Below are positions 8,393 to 16,881 of a stretch of DNA of 64,000 bases, in pieces. A program made the position numbers and the translations under genes. Source of the stretch: an uncultured Prevotellaceae bacterium. GTDB taxonomy: Bacteria; Bacteroidota; Bacteroidia; Bacteroidales; Bacteroidaceae. How positions within the stretch are numbered: position 1 is the first letter of the stretch; every line of letters starts with the position of its first letter. The notes under the pieces were generated by a model. The model ran no database searches. It saw only the letters and a program-made list of their open reading frames with translations, and was not told the origin of the DNA. The stretch spans positions 1 through 64,000 of the forward strand of contig CALFJG010000039.1 in assembly GCA_937877625.1 (NCBI GenBank), given 5' to 3'.

Positions 8393-8731
8393 CTAAATGC
8401 TATCCAATTCGTTTTTAATATCCATCAGTTCCTCACGTAGGAAATTCAGCCGTGTGAGAATTTCAAGGTGTTGTTGTGTTCCTTTCTTGTTTTTCTTTAG
8501 GAGTTCCCTTGCGGCAGATATTTTCAGCCCACGCACCTTAATGAGGTTGTAGATGATACGTATTTGCTCGAGGTCGGCGGCGGTGTATTGGCGTATGCCG
8601 CGTGCTGTTTTTCGCGGGGATATTTGTTGTGGAAACTGGCGTTGCCAAAAGCGCAGGGTGGTGTCGGGTACGCCAAACATCTCCGATACTTCGTTGATGG
8701 AATAAAAGAGTTTTGGTGCGGAGGCTGTCAT
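8393..8731 (-). CDS. MerR-family transcriptional regulator
   Basis: Small DNA-binding regulator. Residues 10-75 form the MerR winged helix-turn-helix (YSINEVSEMFGVPDTTLRFW, then the wing GIRQYTAADLEQIRII). A short coiled-coil tail follows (LEILTRLNFLREELMDIKNE). There are no C-terminal cysteines, so metal sensing is unlikely. The ATG at 8731 overlaps the stop of the hexosaminidase gene (ATGA), which supports this start over an upstream one at 8761. Such short MerR proteins lie beside radA in other Bacteroidales (recollection). The target genes are unknown. Confidence 0.92.
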   Translation of the reverse strand: MTASAPKLFYSINEVSEMFGVPDTTLRFWQRQFPQQISPRKTARGIRQYTAADLEQIRIIYNLIKVRGLKISAARELLKKNKKGTQQHLEILTRLNFLREELMDIKNELDSI

Positions 8732-10785
8732 TTTATAACTATTTCGTCGGTGAAGAGCCATCCGCCGGTGCGTCCGCTGGCTTTGGCTGTGAAACGTATG
8801 TAGCGTGCCGTGGTGGTGCCTTGCCAGCCAAAGCGTTGAAAGCGTATGGTGGGGTCGTCGTAATCAACCTGCCAAGGCTCGTTGCTGAGTATTTGCCAGT
8901 TCTCGCCATCGTTGCTGGCACTTATTATGACGGCTGAGGGTAGCCATATCCATTGGTCTGCACGTTGCATAAAGTCGGCATATATTTCGTGGAGATCCCT
9001 CAGGCTGTCAAGGTCGATAGTGGCTTCGAGGTCTTCGTTCTCAAAGCCGAGCCACTGCCCTTCTTGGTAATTGTAACTCCCTCGTTCGCCGTCGGTAAGA
9101 GTTCCTACGCCGTGTGCGGGATATTTGGGTGACGGTTGGTGAGTATAAACAGGCGTGTGTCCTAAAGCAAGATGCTCTATCATACCTTGTGCCTCCTCGC
9201 GGTCTCCTTTTTCTGCCGCAAGGTTGAAAGCGTTGTACCCTTGAGCGTGTAAATAGTCCACTTCGTCTAACGCAAAGGTGTAGAAACGTTCCCATGACTT
9301 GTTTTCGGGCCAAGTCCACCCGTTTTCGGCAATAGCACAAATACGTGGATAAATCATATATTCGGCATGGCTATTTGTGGCAATGCGCTCTGTCCACACA
9401 TTGCCTTGTAGTCCGAGTATATGTGTGGACTGGGTTTCGTTGAGTGCGTCGGGTACGGGGTTGAATGCATAGGTGGTGCGTAGCGGTACATACCCTCCTA
9501 CTCCGCGAGGCTCTGTCGTGGGATCGTCTTGCGCATTGTCAAGATAGCACTGCCAAGGCACCATCACTACATCGTGTCCATCGCGGGCTGCTTCTATACC
9601 ACTTTGTACGCCTCTCCACGACATCACCGTGGCACGGGGTGAGAGCCCTCCTTCCATAATCTCGTCCCATCCCAAGAGCTTGCGACCATGAGCCGTGAGC
9701 CAGTCCTCTAAACGACGGGTAAACCAACTCTGTAACTCGCTCACTTCGTGCAATCCTTCACGTTGCATCACCGTCTGGCACTTGGGGCAACGCGCCCAGT
9801 GGCTGCGGTCGGCTTCATCGCCACCGATATGAAGGTATTCATACGGGAAGAGTTCTATCACTTCCGTGAGTATATTCGTGACAAACGTAAAGGTTTCTTC
9901 ATTGCCCAAGCAGAGCACATCGTTTTCATAAGCACGTCCTGTACACGACAAGTTGGGATAGGCTGCGGTAATAGCACGCGAATGTCCAGGAACATCAATC
10001 TCTGGCACTACTTCTATATGTAGTTTCCGAGCGTATTCTACAATATCTCTGATATCGTTTTGTGTAAAGAAGCCGCCATAGGCATTTGCTGCTTTTGCGG
10101 AGCAAAACCTACGTCCTGCGTTTCCCCAGTCTTCCCACAGTCGTTGAGGACGATAGGCCGTGCTATCTGTAAGGCGCGGATACTGTCGTATCTGCAGACG
10201 CCACCCTTCATTATCATTGAGATGCCAGTGAAAGCGGTTTATTTTGTAGCGCGCCATCATGCGGAGTTGTTTCTTGATAAATTCCTTATCAAAGAAATGC
10301 CGGCTCACATCCATATGCCATCCGCGCCATTGCAGGCGTGGCTGGTCAAAAATCTTCACTAACGGCAGGCTGTGTTCGCCCGTTCCTGCAGGCAGAGACT
10401 GTCCGTCAAGTTGGAGGAGTGTCTGCCAACCATAGAAGAGGCCGCGCACATCGCAAGCGTAAAGGTCGGCACCCTGTGGGGTTATCTCAATACGGTAGGC
10501 TTCGGGTTGGGTGAAGGAGGGATCCAACCCGTCAAGTAACAGGCGCACGTGTGCCTTGCTCTGTTTTTTTACTACCTTCAGAGGGAGTGAGGTGGTGGCG
10601 ATATAGTCTAATAGTTCTTTGCGGTCAGAGCCTTTCAAGTCGGTATAGAGTGTTTGCACACCACCCTCAGGTGCATACATTCCCTCATCGGCTTGCATAT
10701 ACTGGGGATAAGGGATTACGCGGAGTTCTTGGGCATAGAGTACTATGGAAAGCGCGGCGAGCAGTGGTAGGATAAGACGTTTCAT
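8728..10785 (-). CDS. GH20 beta-N-acetylhexosaminidase, secreted
   Basis: Exo-enzyme releasing terminal GlcNAc or GalNAc from glycans. A Sec signal peptide (MKRLILPLLAALSIVLYAQ) is followed by the GH20 N-terminal domain, then the barrel with WHLNDNEGWRLQIRQYP and the catalytic Asp-Glu pair in LHIGGDEADRSHW. The C-terminus (about 590-685) looks like a carbohydrate-binding F5/8 or chitobiase-C-type domain (SNDGENWQILSNEPWQ to ARYIRFTAKASG). The full length of 685 is typical. Its promoter is at 11008-11038, with a 193-bp repeat element lying between promoter and start codon. It heads the transcript that continues into the MerR gene and radA. Confidence 0.96.
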   Translation of the reverse strand: MKRLILPLLAALSIVLYAQELRVIPYPQYMQADEGMYAPEGGVQTLYTDLKGSDRKELLDYIATTSLPLKVVKKQSKAHVRLLLDGLDPSFTQPEAYRIEITPQGADLYACDVRGLFYGWQTLLQLDGQSLPAGTGEHSLPLVKIFDQPRLQWRGWHMDVSRHFFDKEFIKKQLRMMARYKINRFHWHLNDNEGWRLQIRQYPRLTDSTAYRPQRLWEDWGNAGRRFCSAKAANAYGGFFTQNDIRDIVEYARKLHIEVVPEIDVPGHSRAITAAYPNLSCTGRAYENDVLCLGNEETFTFVTNILTEVIELFPYEYLHIGGDEADRSHWARCPKCQTVMQREGLHEVSELQSWFTRRLEDWLTAHGRKLLGWDEIMEGGLSPRATVMSWRGVQSGIEAARDGHDVVMVPWQCYLDNAQDDPTTEPRGVGGYVPLRTTYAFNPVPDALNETQSTHILGLQGNVWTERIATNSHAEYMIYPRICAIAENGWTWPENKSWERFYTFALDEVDYLHAQGYNAFNLAAEKGDREEAQGMIEHLALGHTPVYTHQPSPKYPAHGVGTLTDGERGSYNYQEGQWLGFENEDLEATIDLDSLRDLHEIYADFMQRADQWIWLPSAVIISASNDGENWQILSNEPWQVDYDDPTIRFQRFGWQGTTTARYIRFTAKASGRTGGWLFTDEIVIK

Positions 10786-10800
10786 TTAGTCCGTATTTTA

Positions 10801-10993
10801 AGGTGGTTCTATTAAGTTCCACGGTTAAGTTTGATATAGATGGGGCTTTAACCTTTTGTCCTCTTTATGGCTCTTTTTGCTTCAGTCGGTAAGATTCATC
10901 GGTCGTGTAGCCCGCTACACTCACTCTTCAACTGACCGACTGAAAGCAAAAATAGCTCAGAAAGCTGACAAAGCGAATTAATAGAACCCACCT
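10801..10993. repeat. 193-bp foldable repeat element, copy 1
   Basis: One of three copies (others at 16671-16864 and 23013-23201), all in the same orientation. The ends are inverted (AGGTGGTTCTATTA and TAATAGAACCCACCT). Inside, TTTTTGCTTCAGTCGGT pairs with ACCGACTGAAAGCAAAAA (one bulge), and GTGTAGC/GCTACAC (10905-10920) forms the tip. The element sits between the promoter at 11008-11038 and the GH20 start, so it should be the mRNA leader of that gene. It contains no supported gene. Confidence 0.9.
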
Positions 10994-11007
10994 TTAGTGT
11001 TTCGCTG

Positions 11008-11038
11008 CAAAGATAGGAAACAAAGAGCAATACGCAAA
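11008..11038 (-). promoter_or_regulatory. promoter for the GH20 operon
   Basis: On the minus strand TTTG (11035-11038), a 19-base spacer and TATCTTTG (11008-11015) match the Bacteroidota sigma-ABfr consensus TTTG-N19/21-TAnnTTTG exactly. Transcription would begin close to the outer edge of repeat copy 1. Confidence 0.75.
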
Positions 11039-11112
11039 AACCGTGAGCAACAAACGATAATCGCCGTCTCCTTTGCACAACAGTCGCCCACCGTGCTGTA
11101 TGATAGTTCTGC

Positions 11113-11240
11113 ACATCCCTTTGCTGATACAGGAAAAAGCACCATTCTGCACCATCACGCAGCAGGGCGGGTCGTTATATTCCTATATAGGGATAGTGTC
11201 TTCCGCTTATTTCACGAGCCGTTTGCGGCTTGTGCCATCG
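11113..11240 (-). pseudogene. decayed 3' tail of a BspA-like gene
   Basis: The segment matches 12838-12967, which is the end of the BspA-like gene plus its terminator. Read on the minus strand it still encodes DGTSRKRLVK and a stop (TAA at 11207-11209), against DGTSRKLLVK in the intact gene, and upstream the frame breaks. The terminator's right arm, CAGCAGGGCGGG, is kept but its partner arm is degraded. The remainder of the 10994-11417 gap holds only the two promoters. Confidence 0.75.
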
Positions 11241-11369
11241 CTTTTTCATCAACAGACTGCAAGAATCCTTTCTATGTTTTGCCGAATGAAATTGTCACAA
11301 TTAACCGAGTGGACTTTCTACAAACAACCGAATGAAAACGTCTTAAATCACCGAAATTTCACAAAATCC

Positions 11370-11401
11370 TTTGGTGGCTTGCGGTAAAAGTTAAATCTTT
11401 G
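11370..11401 (+). promoter_or_regulatory. promoter for the AAA_14 ATPase gene
   Basis: TTTG (11370-11373), 20 bases, then AATCTTTG (11394-11401), one mismatch from TAnnTTTG. It lies 16 bases before the ATG at 11418. Confidence 0.6.
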
Positions 11402-11417
11402 CGCCATAAACATAAGT

Positions 11418-12695
11418 ATGATGGCAAAGTATAAACAACGAATAGCAGACAGACTTCTTGAACGTAAGGTTCTCGGAAAAGGTGCCGTTCTAATAGAAGG
11501 CCCGAAGTGGTGTGGTAAGACAACAACGGCAAAACAACTGGCAAAAAGTGTGCTTGATCTGGGGGATGCATCTGTGCTGAAACAAAGCACACAAATGATA
11601 GAGATAAGTCCCAAGTCTCTTTTGGAAGGAAAGACTCCTCGCTTGATTGACGAATGGCAGGCATTACCTCTCGTATGGGATTCTATTCGTAGTGAGGTTG
11701 ATAAGCGAGGCGAACCCTCACAGTTTATCCTTACAGGGTCTTCGGTACTTCCTGATGCCGATGAGACAATTCATAGTGGTACAGGACGATTTGCACATAT
11801 TATGATGCGTCCCATGAGTTTGTATGAATCGGGCGAATCGTCGGGTACGGTAAGTCTAAAGGATTTGTTCGATGGCAAAACACCAGAAGTCCAACAATGT
11901 AATCTTAATGTTGATGACATTGCCTACCTCACCTGCCGAGGTGGATGGCCATGGGCTACATTGATTTCCAAGAACGTTGCCCTTGATCAGGCTTTCGACT
12001 ATGTGGACTCTGTGATAAAGCGAGACATACAACGCGTGGATAAGGTAAAAAGAAGTCCTGAACGGGCAAGGTTGCTACTGCGTTCTTATGCAAGGAATAT
12101 TTCCCAACAGGTCTCATACGCCACCATTCGTAAAGATATGCTTGCCAACGATGCAAGCACGTTAGATGAAGACACTGTAGCAGACTATATCAAAGCCTTG
12201 AAGAAGTTGTTTGTTATCGAGGATCTCGCCGCATGGAATCCTAATCTGCGAAGCAAGGCCGCCATTAGGACAAGCGACACACGCCATTTTGTGGATCCGA
12301 GCATTGGGACTGCCGCATTGGGGCTTGGTCCGAAAAATCTGATTAACGACTTAGATACGTTTGGACTTTTCTTTGAGGATATGGCCGTGCGAGACCTGCG
12401 TGTGTATGCAGAAGCTTTGGATGGCCAACTTTATCATTACAGAGATAGCAAAGGCCTTGAATGTGATACAGTTCTTCAAAGAAGAAATGGTAGCTACGCT
12501 CTGTTTGAAGTGAAACTTGGAGGAGAAGATTATATCAATGCTGGCGCAACCAATATGATAGAACTTGCAGGGAATATAGATACAGATAAGATGCCAGCAC
12601 CATCATTTATGGCAGTTATCATCGGTGTTGGACAGTATGCTTATCAAAGGGCAGATGGAGTATATGTCATCCCCATAGGCTGCTTAAAGGATTAA
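11418..12695 (+). CDS. AAA_14 / DUF4143 predicted ATPase
   Basis: P-loop ATPase of a large family widespread as accessory genes in Bacteroidota; its biological role is not established. Walker A is GPKWCGKTTTAKQL (residues 28-41), Walker B RLIDEWQ, and the sensor segment QFILTGSS. The C-terminal half is the DUF4143 region, ending with a nuclease-like patch (ECDTVLQRRNGSYALFEVKLGG) whose Asp and ExK arrangement resembles PD-(D/E)XK folds. Length 425 is normal. A second ATG three bases downstream could be the start. The gene stands alone on the plus strand, between a full BspA-like gene end and a decayed copy of the same end, which suggests arrival by recombination or insertion. Confidence 0.9.
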   Translation: MMAKYKQRIADRLLERKVLGKGAVLIEGPKWCGKTTTAKQLAKSVLDLGDASVLKQSTQMIEISPKSLLEGKTPRLIDEWQALPLVWDSIRSEVDKRGEPSQFILTGSSVLPDADETIHSGTGRFAHIMMRPMSLYESGESSGTVSLKDLFDGKTPEVQQCNLNVDDIAYLTCRGGWPWATLISKNVALDQAFDYVDSVIKRDIQRVDKVKRSPERARLLLRSYARNISQQVSYATIRKDMLANDASTLDEDTVADYIKALKKLFVIEDLAAWNPNLRSKAAIRTSDTRHFVDPSIGTAALGLGPKNLINDLDTFGLFFEDMAVRDLRVYAEALDGQLYHYRDSKGLECDTVLQRRNGSYALFEVKLGGEDYINAGATNMIELAGNIDTDKMPAPSFMAVIIGVGQYAYQRADGVYVIPIGCLKD

Positions 12696-12854
12696 AGCAT
12701 TTGTGTTCAAAGGACTTTTGCTTGTCAATGCAAAATTGCAGTATTAACTACCTACTACTCAAAATCACCCTGCAATTTGAGCGATACGCCAAATTTGAAG
12801 AAAGTATCGTTTTTCTCCTCTGGCTTAACGCACAAGTACATCCCTTTACTGACA

Positions 12855-12896
12855 CAAGAAAACCGCCCTGCTGCACCATCACGCAGCAGGGCGGGT
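12855..12896 (-). terminator. rho-independent terminator of the BspA-like gene
   Basis: CCGCCCTGCTG (12863-12873) pairs perfectly with CAGCAGGGCGG (12884-12894). On the minus strand TTTTCTTG follows. It lies 38 bases beyond the stop at 12934. Confidence 0.88.
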
Positions 12897-12933
12897 CGTT
12901 ATATTCCTATTATATAGAGATAGTTTCTTCCGC

Positions 12934-15900
12934 TTACTTCACCAGCAGTTTGCGGCTTGTGCCGTCGCTGTAGCGGACGATGACAATGCCGCTTTGTGGC
13001 TTGCCGATGCGCTGGCCTTGCAGGTTGTAGTAGCCAACAATTTCTGGTAGTCTTTCCGAGTTTCCTTGAAGTTTAATCTGTCCTATTCCCGTCACGTCTT
13101 CGCCCGTGCGGAACGTCTGCGGCTCACCGTAGAATGTCTCACCTTCGCTGGTGGTGACGAAGGCCACGCAGGTGTAGCTGCTGTTGAAGTCAAGACCAGT
13201 AAGCGTGGCGGTCATTATCTGTCCGCTTGCCTTAATGGTCATCGCATCATCGGGTACGTCCACGTCCATAAGGGTGCGCGTGCTGCTTGACGTCTTCCAG
13301 TACTTGAAGCCTTGTGCTGTTACTGCATCCGTGCCGCGCATAGCGTAGCCTTTTACGCTGGCAGTGTTGTCTGTAACCGTGAAGCGGTCGTAGGTGTGTA
13401 CGGTGGGTTCGAAGTAGCTTGTATTCGTGGGGTCTATGCCTACCCACTCGCCGCAAGTGCGTATGCCGTCGGCAGATTCGTAATAAGCCCTGTATTTCCA
13501 GAACGCTCCCGTATAGAGATTGCGCACGTAGCCCTCGATGCGTCCCTCGTAGAGTACTGCCTGTGCGGTGTTGGAGGCTATCTCGTCTGGCCAGTCAGTG
13601 CGCCGCCACTCAAATCCCACGCTGGTCTCGGCCTCATCAATGTTTGTCTCAGCTGAAACAATGACATTACCCGCGTTGATGACTTTGGGCTGCTGCGTGT
13701 CCAGAATAAAGTCAGTGACCATCACCGTACCCGTATAGGTATAGGAGGAATAGAGACTCTCTCCCACATAGATGGTGTAAGACACGTCGTAAGGAGTAAA
13801 CGGTATCAGTCCGTTGGCAAAGATAGTGTCGTTGTTCACGGTTTGCCCATTAAAAGTTAATTTCCTGAATGCAATCGTGGCATCCCCTCTCAGATATGAT
13901 CCTCCCACGGTGAGCGAACTCCCCGTACTGGCAATTATGTTTACTGTGGGAGTTATCTTGCTGGTGGTAAAGTTCTCTGTGGCAATATCTATACTATAGC
14001 CATCGGCTATAAAGACTTTTAATGTAGCGGTACCCGTACAATCTGGGCGCAAGCCTGTCAGAGTGCAAAACTCTTCCTCATTTTCAAAGATATTAATGTA
14101 TGTAGTCGTCCCCGTCTTATAGTTACAGCCTATGGAATATCCGTAAACATCATCATAGTTGTTGATACGGAATTTTACCGTAGTTTGTGTGGCTGATATT
14201 CTCCCAAGGGTGGGTTTAACTATCAACGTTTCTGTATCGACCTCATAGATATTTGAAGAATATCCACTGCTCCATAAGTGCAGTAGAGCCACACTTCCCT
14301 TGTTTACATAGAATTTTGTAGACCAGGTATAGCCGCTGAATGCATCGCTTCCGATTCTTTTCACGGAGTTAGGTATGGTGATGCTCGTTAGTCCGCTGCA
14401 GCCGCTGAACGCATAGGCTCCAATGCTTGTCACGGAGTTAGGTATGGTGATGCTCGTCATTCCAGTGCAGTTTCTGAACGCCCAATTTCCGATGCTTGTT
14501 ACGGAGTTGGGGATGGTAGTGTTTTTGCATCCCGTAATCAACGTATTACTTTCGGTTTCAATTATGGCATTACAATCTCCTCTTGAGTCATAGACAGTAT
14601 TGCCTGCATCTACCTTTATTCTCGTCAGACCAGTGCAGCTTATGAACGCATCGCCTCCGATGCTTGTCACGGAGTTGGGAATGGTGATGCTCGTCAGTCC
14701 GCTGCAACCTTGGAACGCACTGTTTCCGATGCTTGTCACGGAGTTGGGAATGGTGATGCTCGTCAGTCCGCTGCAACCTTGGAACGCACTGCTTCCGATG
14801 CTTGTCACGGAGTTTGGGATGGTGATGCTCGTCAGACCAGTGCAGCTTATGAACACACCTTCTCCGATACTTGTCAAGGAGTTAGGGATAGTGATGCTCG
14901 TTAGTCCGCTGCATTTCCTGAACGCATAGCTTCCAATGCTTGTCACGGAGTTAGGAATGGTGATGCTTGTCAGTCCGCTGCATTCGTAGAACGCCGAAGA
15001 AGCGATTTCTGTAGTACCTTCTTTTAATACAATGTTTGTATTAGCAGGCATAGTTCCTTTATAGCGATATGCAACTTTCCCTGCATAAACCATGCCGTCT
15101 GTCTGATTATTATACCATGCCGTGCCGTAGAACGCATCGCCTCCGATGCTTGTCACGGAGTTAGGAATGGTTATGCTCGTCAGTCCAGTACAGTTATAGA
15201 ACGCATGGCCTCCGATGCTTGTCACGGAGTTAGGAATGGTGATGCTTGTCAGTCCGCTGCATTCGTAGAACGCCGAAGAAGCGATTTCTGTAGTACCTTC
15301 TTTTAATACAATGTTTGTATTAGCAGGCATAGTTCCTTTATAGCGATATGCAACTTTCCCTGCATAAACCATGCCGTCTGTCTGATTATTATACCATGCC
15401 GTGCCGTAGAACGCATAGCCTCCGATGCTTGTCACGGAGTTGGGGATGGTTATGCTCGTTAGTCCAGTACAGTTATAGAACGCACTGCTTTCGATGCTTG
15501 TCACGGAGTTGGGAATGGTAGTGTTTTTGCATCCTGCAACCAACGTATTGCTTTCGGTTTCAATTATGGCATTACAATCTCCTCTTGAGTCATAAACCGT
15601 ATTGCCTGCATCTACTTTGATGCTCGTCATTCCAGTGCAGTCTCTGAACGCCCAATTTCCGATGCTTGTTACGGAGTTGGGGATGGTGATGCTCGTTAGT
15701 CCAGTACAGTTATAGAACGCACTGCTTTCGATGCTTGTCACGGAGTTGGGAATGGTAGTGTTTTTGCATCCTGCAACCAACGTATTGCTTTCGGTTTCAA
15801 TTATGGCATTACAATCTCCTCTTGAGTCATAAACCGTATTGCCTGCATCTACTTTGATGCTCGTCATTCCAGTGCAGTCTCTGAACGCCCAATTTCCGAT

Positions 15901-16263
15901 GCTTGTTACGGAGTTGGGGATGGTGATGCTCGTTAGTCCAGTACAGTTATAGAACGCACTGCTTTCGATGCTTGTCACGGAGTTGGGGATGGTGATTCTC
16001 GTCAGTCCGGTGCAACTGCTGAACGCTGAGCCTCCGATGCTTTTTACGACGTATGTCGAACTGCCGTAAGTAACAAACGAGGGAATGGTTATGCTGCCGC
16101 TGTATCTGTCTCTGTATGAACTTGTGTATGGAGTAGATGTCACGCTGGCAGTCTTGGTGCTGCTGTCCAGAACATAATAGATGCCGTTAATGTTTGTGCC
16201 GGCCGCCCACGAAGCGAGGGCGAGGAGGGTGGCAGTGATTGTAAGAAGTAATCGCTGTTTCAT
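12934..16263 (-). CDS. BspA-like leucine-rich-repeat surface protein
   Basis: Secreted repeat protein of 1109 residues. A Sec signal peptide (MKQRLLLTITATLLALASWA) precedes about 20 repeats of 23 residues of the type NSVTSIGxxAFxxCTGLTSITIP, the LRR_5 (Treponema pallidum-type) repeat of BspA. Around residue 600 the repeats give way to beta-rich, fibronectin-like segments. The end (YYNLQGQRIGKPQSGIVIV to RKLLVK) looks like a type IX secretion or sorting tail. BspA proteins bind host matrix proteins or other bacteria (family knowledge). The repeats contain very recent 237-bp and 279-bp duplications. It is transcribed from a promoter about 325 bases upstream. The C-terminal sorting role is inferred. 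Confidence 0.93.
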   Translation of the reverse strand: MKQRLLLTITATLLALASWAAGTNINGIYYVLDSSTKTASVTSTPYTSSYRDRYSGSITIPSFVTYGSSTYVVKSIGGSAFSSCTGLTRITIPNSVTSIESSAFYNCTGLTSITIPNSVTSIGNWAFRDCTGMTSIKVDAGNTVYDSRGDCNAIIETESNTLVAGCKNTTIPNSVTSIESSAFYNCTGLTSITIPNSVTSIGNWAFRDCTGMTSIKVDAGNTVYDSRGDCNAIIETESNTLVAGCKNTTIPNSVTSIESSAFYNCTGLTSITIPNSVTSIGGYAFYGTAWYNNQTDGMVYAGKVAYRYKGTMPANTNIVLKEGTTEIASSAFYECSGLTSITIPNSVTSIGGHAFYNCTGLTSITIPNSVTSIGGDAFYGTAWYNNQTDGMVYAGKVAYRYKGTMPANTNIVLKEGTTEIASSAFYECSGLTSITIPNSVTSIGSYAFRKCSGLTSITIPNSLTSIGEGVFISCTGLTSITIPNSVTSIGSSAFQGCSGLTSITIPNSVTSIGNSAFQGCSGLTSITIPNSVTSIGGDAFISCTGLTRIKVDAGNTVYDSRGDCNAIIETESNTLITGCKNTTIPNSVTSIGNWAFRNCTGMTSITIPNSVTSIGAYAFSGCSGLTSITIPNSVKRIGSDAFSGYTWSTKFYVNKGSVALLHLWSSGYSSNIYEVDTETLIVKPTLGRISATQTTVKFRINNYDDVYGYSIGCNYKTGTTTYINIFENEEEFCTLTGLRPDCTGTATLKVFIADGYSIDIATENFTTSKITPTVNIIASTGSSLTVGGSYLRGDATIAFRKLTFNGQTVNNDTIFANGLIPFTPYDVSYTIYVGESLYSSYTYTGTVMVTDFILDTQQPKVINAGNVIVSAETNIDEAETSVGFEWRRTDWPDEIASNTAQAVLYEGRIEGYVRNLYTGAFWKYRAYYESADGIRTCGEWVGIDPTNTSYFEPTVHTYDRFTVTDNTASVKGYAMRGTDAVTAQGFKYWKTSSSTRTLMDVDVPDDAMTIKASGQIMTATLTGLDFNSSYTCVAFVTTSEGETFYGEPQTFRTGEDVTGIGQIKLQGNSERLPEIVGYYNLQGQRIGKPQSGIVIVRYSDGTSRKLLVK
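14941..15416. repeat. 279-bp duplication inside the BspA-like gene
   Basis: The block 14941-15137 recurs at 15220-15416, offset exactly 279 bases (93 codons), nearly identical at the DNA level. It encodes the GTAWYNNQTDGMVYAGKVAY segment and neighbouring repeats. The reading frame is kept. Confidence 0.85.
15461..16012. repeat. 237-bp tandem units inside the BspA-like gene
   Basis: AGTCCAGTACAGTTATAGAA begins units at 15461, 15698 and 15935, spaced exactly 237 bases (79 codons). Two units are complete and a third partial. Their near-identity, including silent positions, points to recent tandem duplication and an unstable copy number. Confidence 0.88.
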
Positions 16264-16586
16264 AGTGAATTATCGCAGCCCGCCAAGTCCCCGAATGTGG
16301 GCGATAAGTGTTTAAGGGTTATAAAAAAGCGCAGGACTTGTTTTGGGTTCACTTTATAAGAGGTTCTGGAATACCTTTGGAGAAATGAACGGGGAACAAA
16401 AACCTACGCTGAAGCATATACGCTGATACCGATACCTCCCGACGATGTAGGGTGTATGGATGGGTATATACAAACAGGTCGGTCGTTGTTTGCTAATCCT
16501 TCTCCTAATGAAATTTTCCAGATTTCTTATAAAGGAAAGAAGCAAAAACGCCTTCTTGTCCTGCGGATTTCTCCCGCAGGCGATGG

Positions 16587-16622
16587 CAAAGGTATTTATT
16601 TGTTTGCTGCCAGCAAACAAAT
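16587..16622 (-). promoter_or_regulatory. promoter with overlapping palindrome ahead of the BspA-like gene
   Basis: On the minus strand TTTG (16614-16617), 19 bases and TACCTTTG (16587-16594) give a full Bacteroidota promoter. A perfect 12-bp-arm palindrome, ATTTGTTTGCTG/CAGCAAACAAAT with one central base (16598-16622), covers the -33 region and spacer and could be an operator. A second hairpin (CCTGCGG/CCGCAGG, 16560-16580) would start the transcript. The predicted leader to the start at 16263 is about 315 bases and holds no supported gene. Confidence 0.65.
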
Positions 16623-16670
16623 AACGATGATTTTGTTTGCTGGCAGCGAAAAAAAGGCTATATATAGTAT

Positions 16671-16864
16671 AGGTGGGTTCTATTCACTTCCACAGTTTAG
16701 TTTGACTTAGATGGGGCTTTAACCTTTTGTCCTCTTTATGGCTCTTTTTGCTTCCGTCTGTAAGTTTCATCGGTCGTGTAGCCCGCTACGCTCACTCTTC
16801 AACTGACAGACAGAAAGCAAAAATAGCTCAGAAATCTGACAGAGCGAATTAATAGAACCCACTT
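16671..16864. repeat. foldable repeat element, copy 2
   Basis: Same family as 10801-10993, with ends AGGTGGGTTCTATT and AATAGAACCCACTT. The stem bases differ from copy 1 in a paired way: GTCTGT/ACAGAC here against GTCGGT/ACCGAC there. It lies just beyond the GH92 stop codon and upstream of the BspA promoter. Confidence 0.9.
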
Positions 16865-16881
16865 CTAACTGGTATGGTAAA

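Noticed and set aside
14941..16012. regularly spaced repeats resembling an array
   Set aside because: The spacing is a multiple of three and the repeats are coding within the BspA-like gene, so it is not a CRISPR array.
16354..16710. 84-88-codon frames ahead of the BspA-like gene
   Set aside because: They overlap the predicted promoter and palindrome on both strands and lack any family features.
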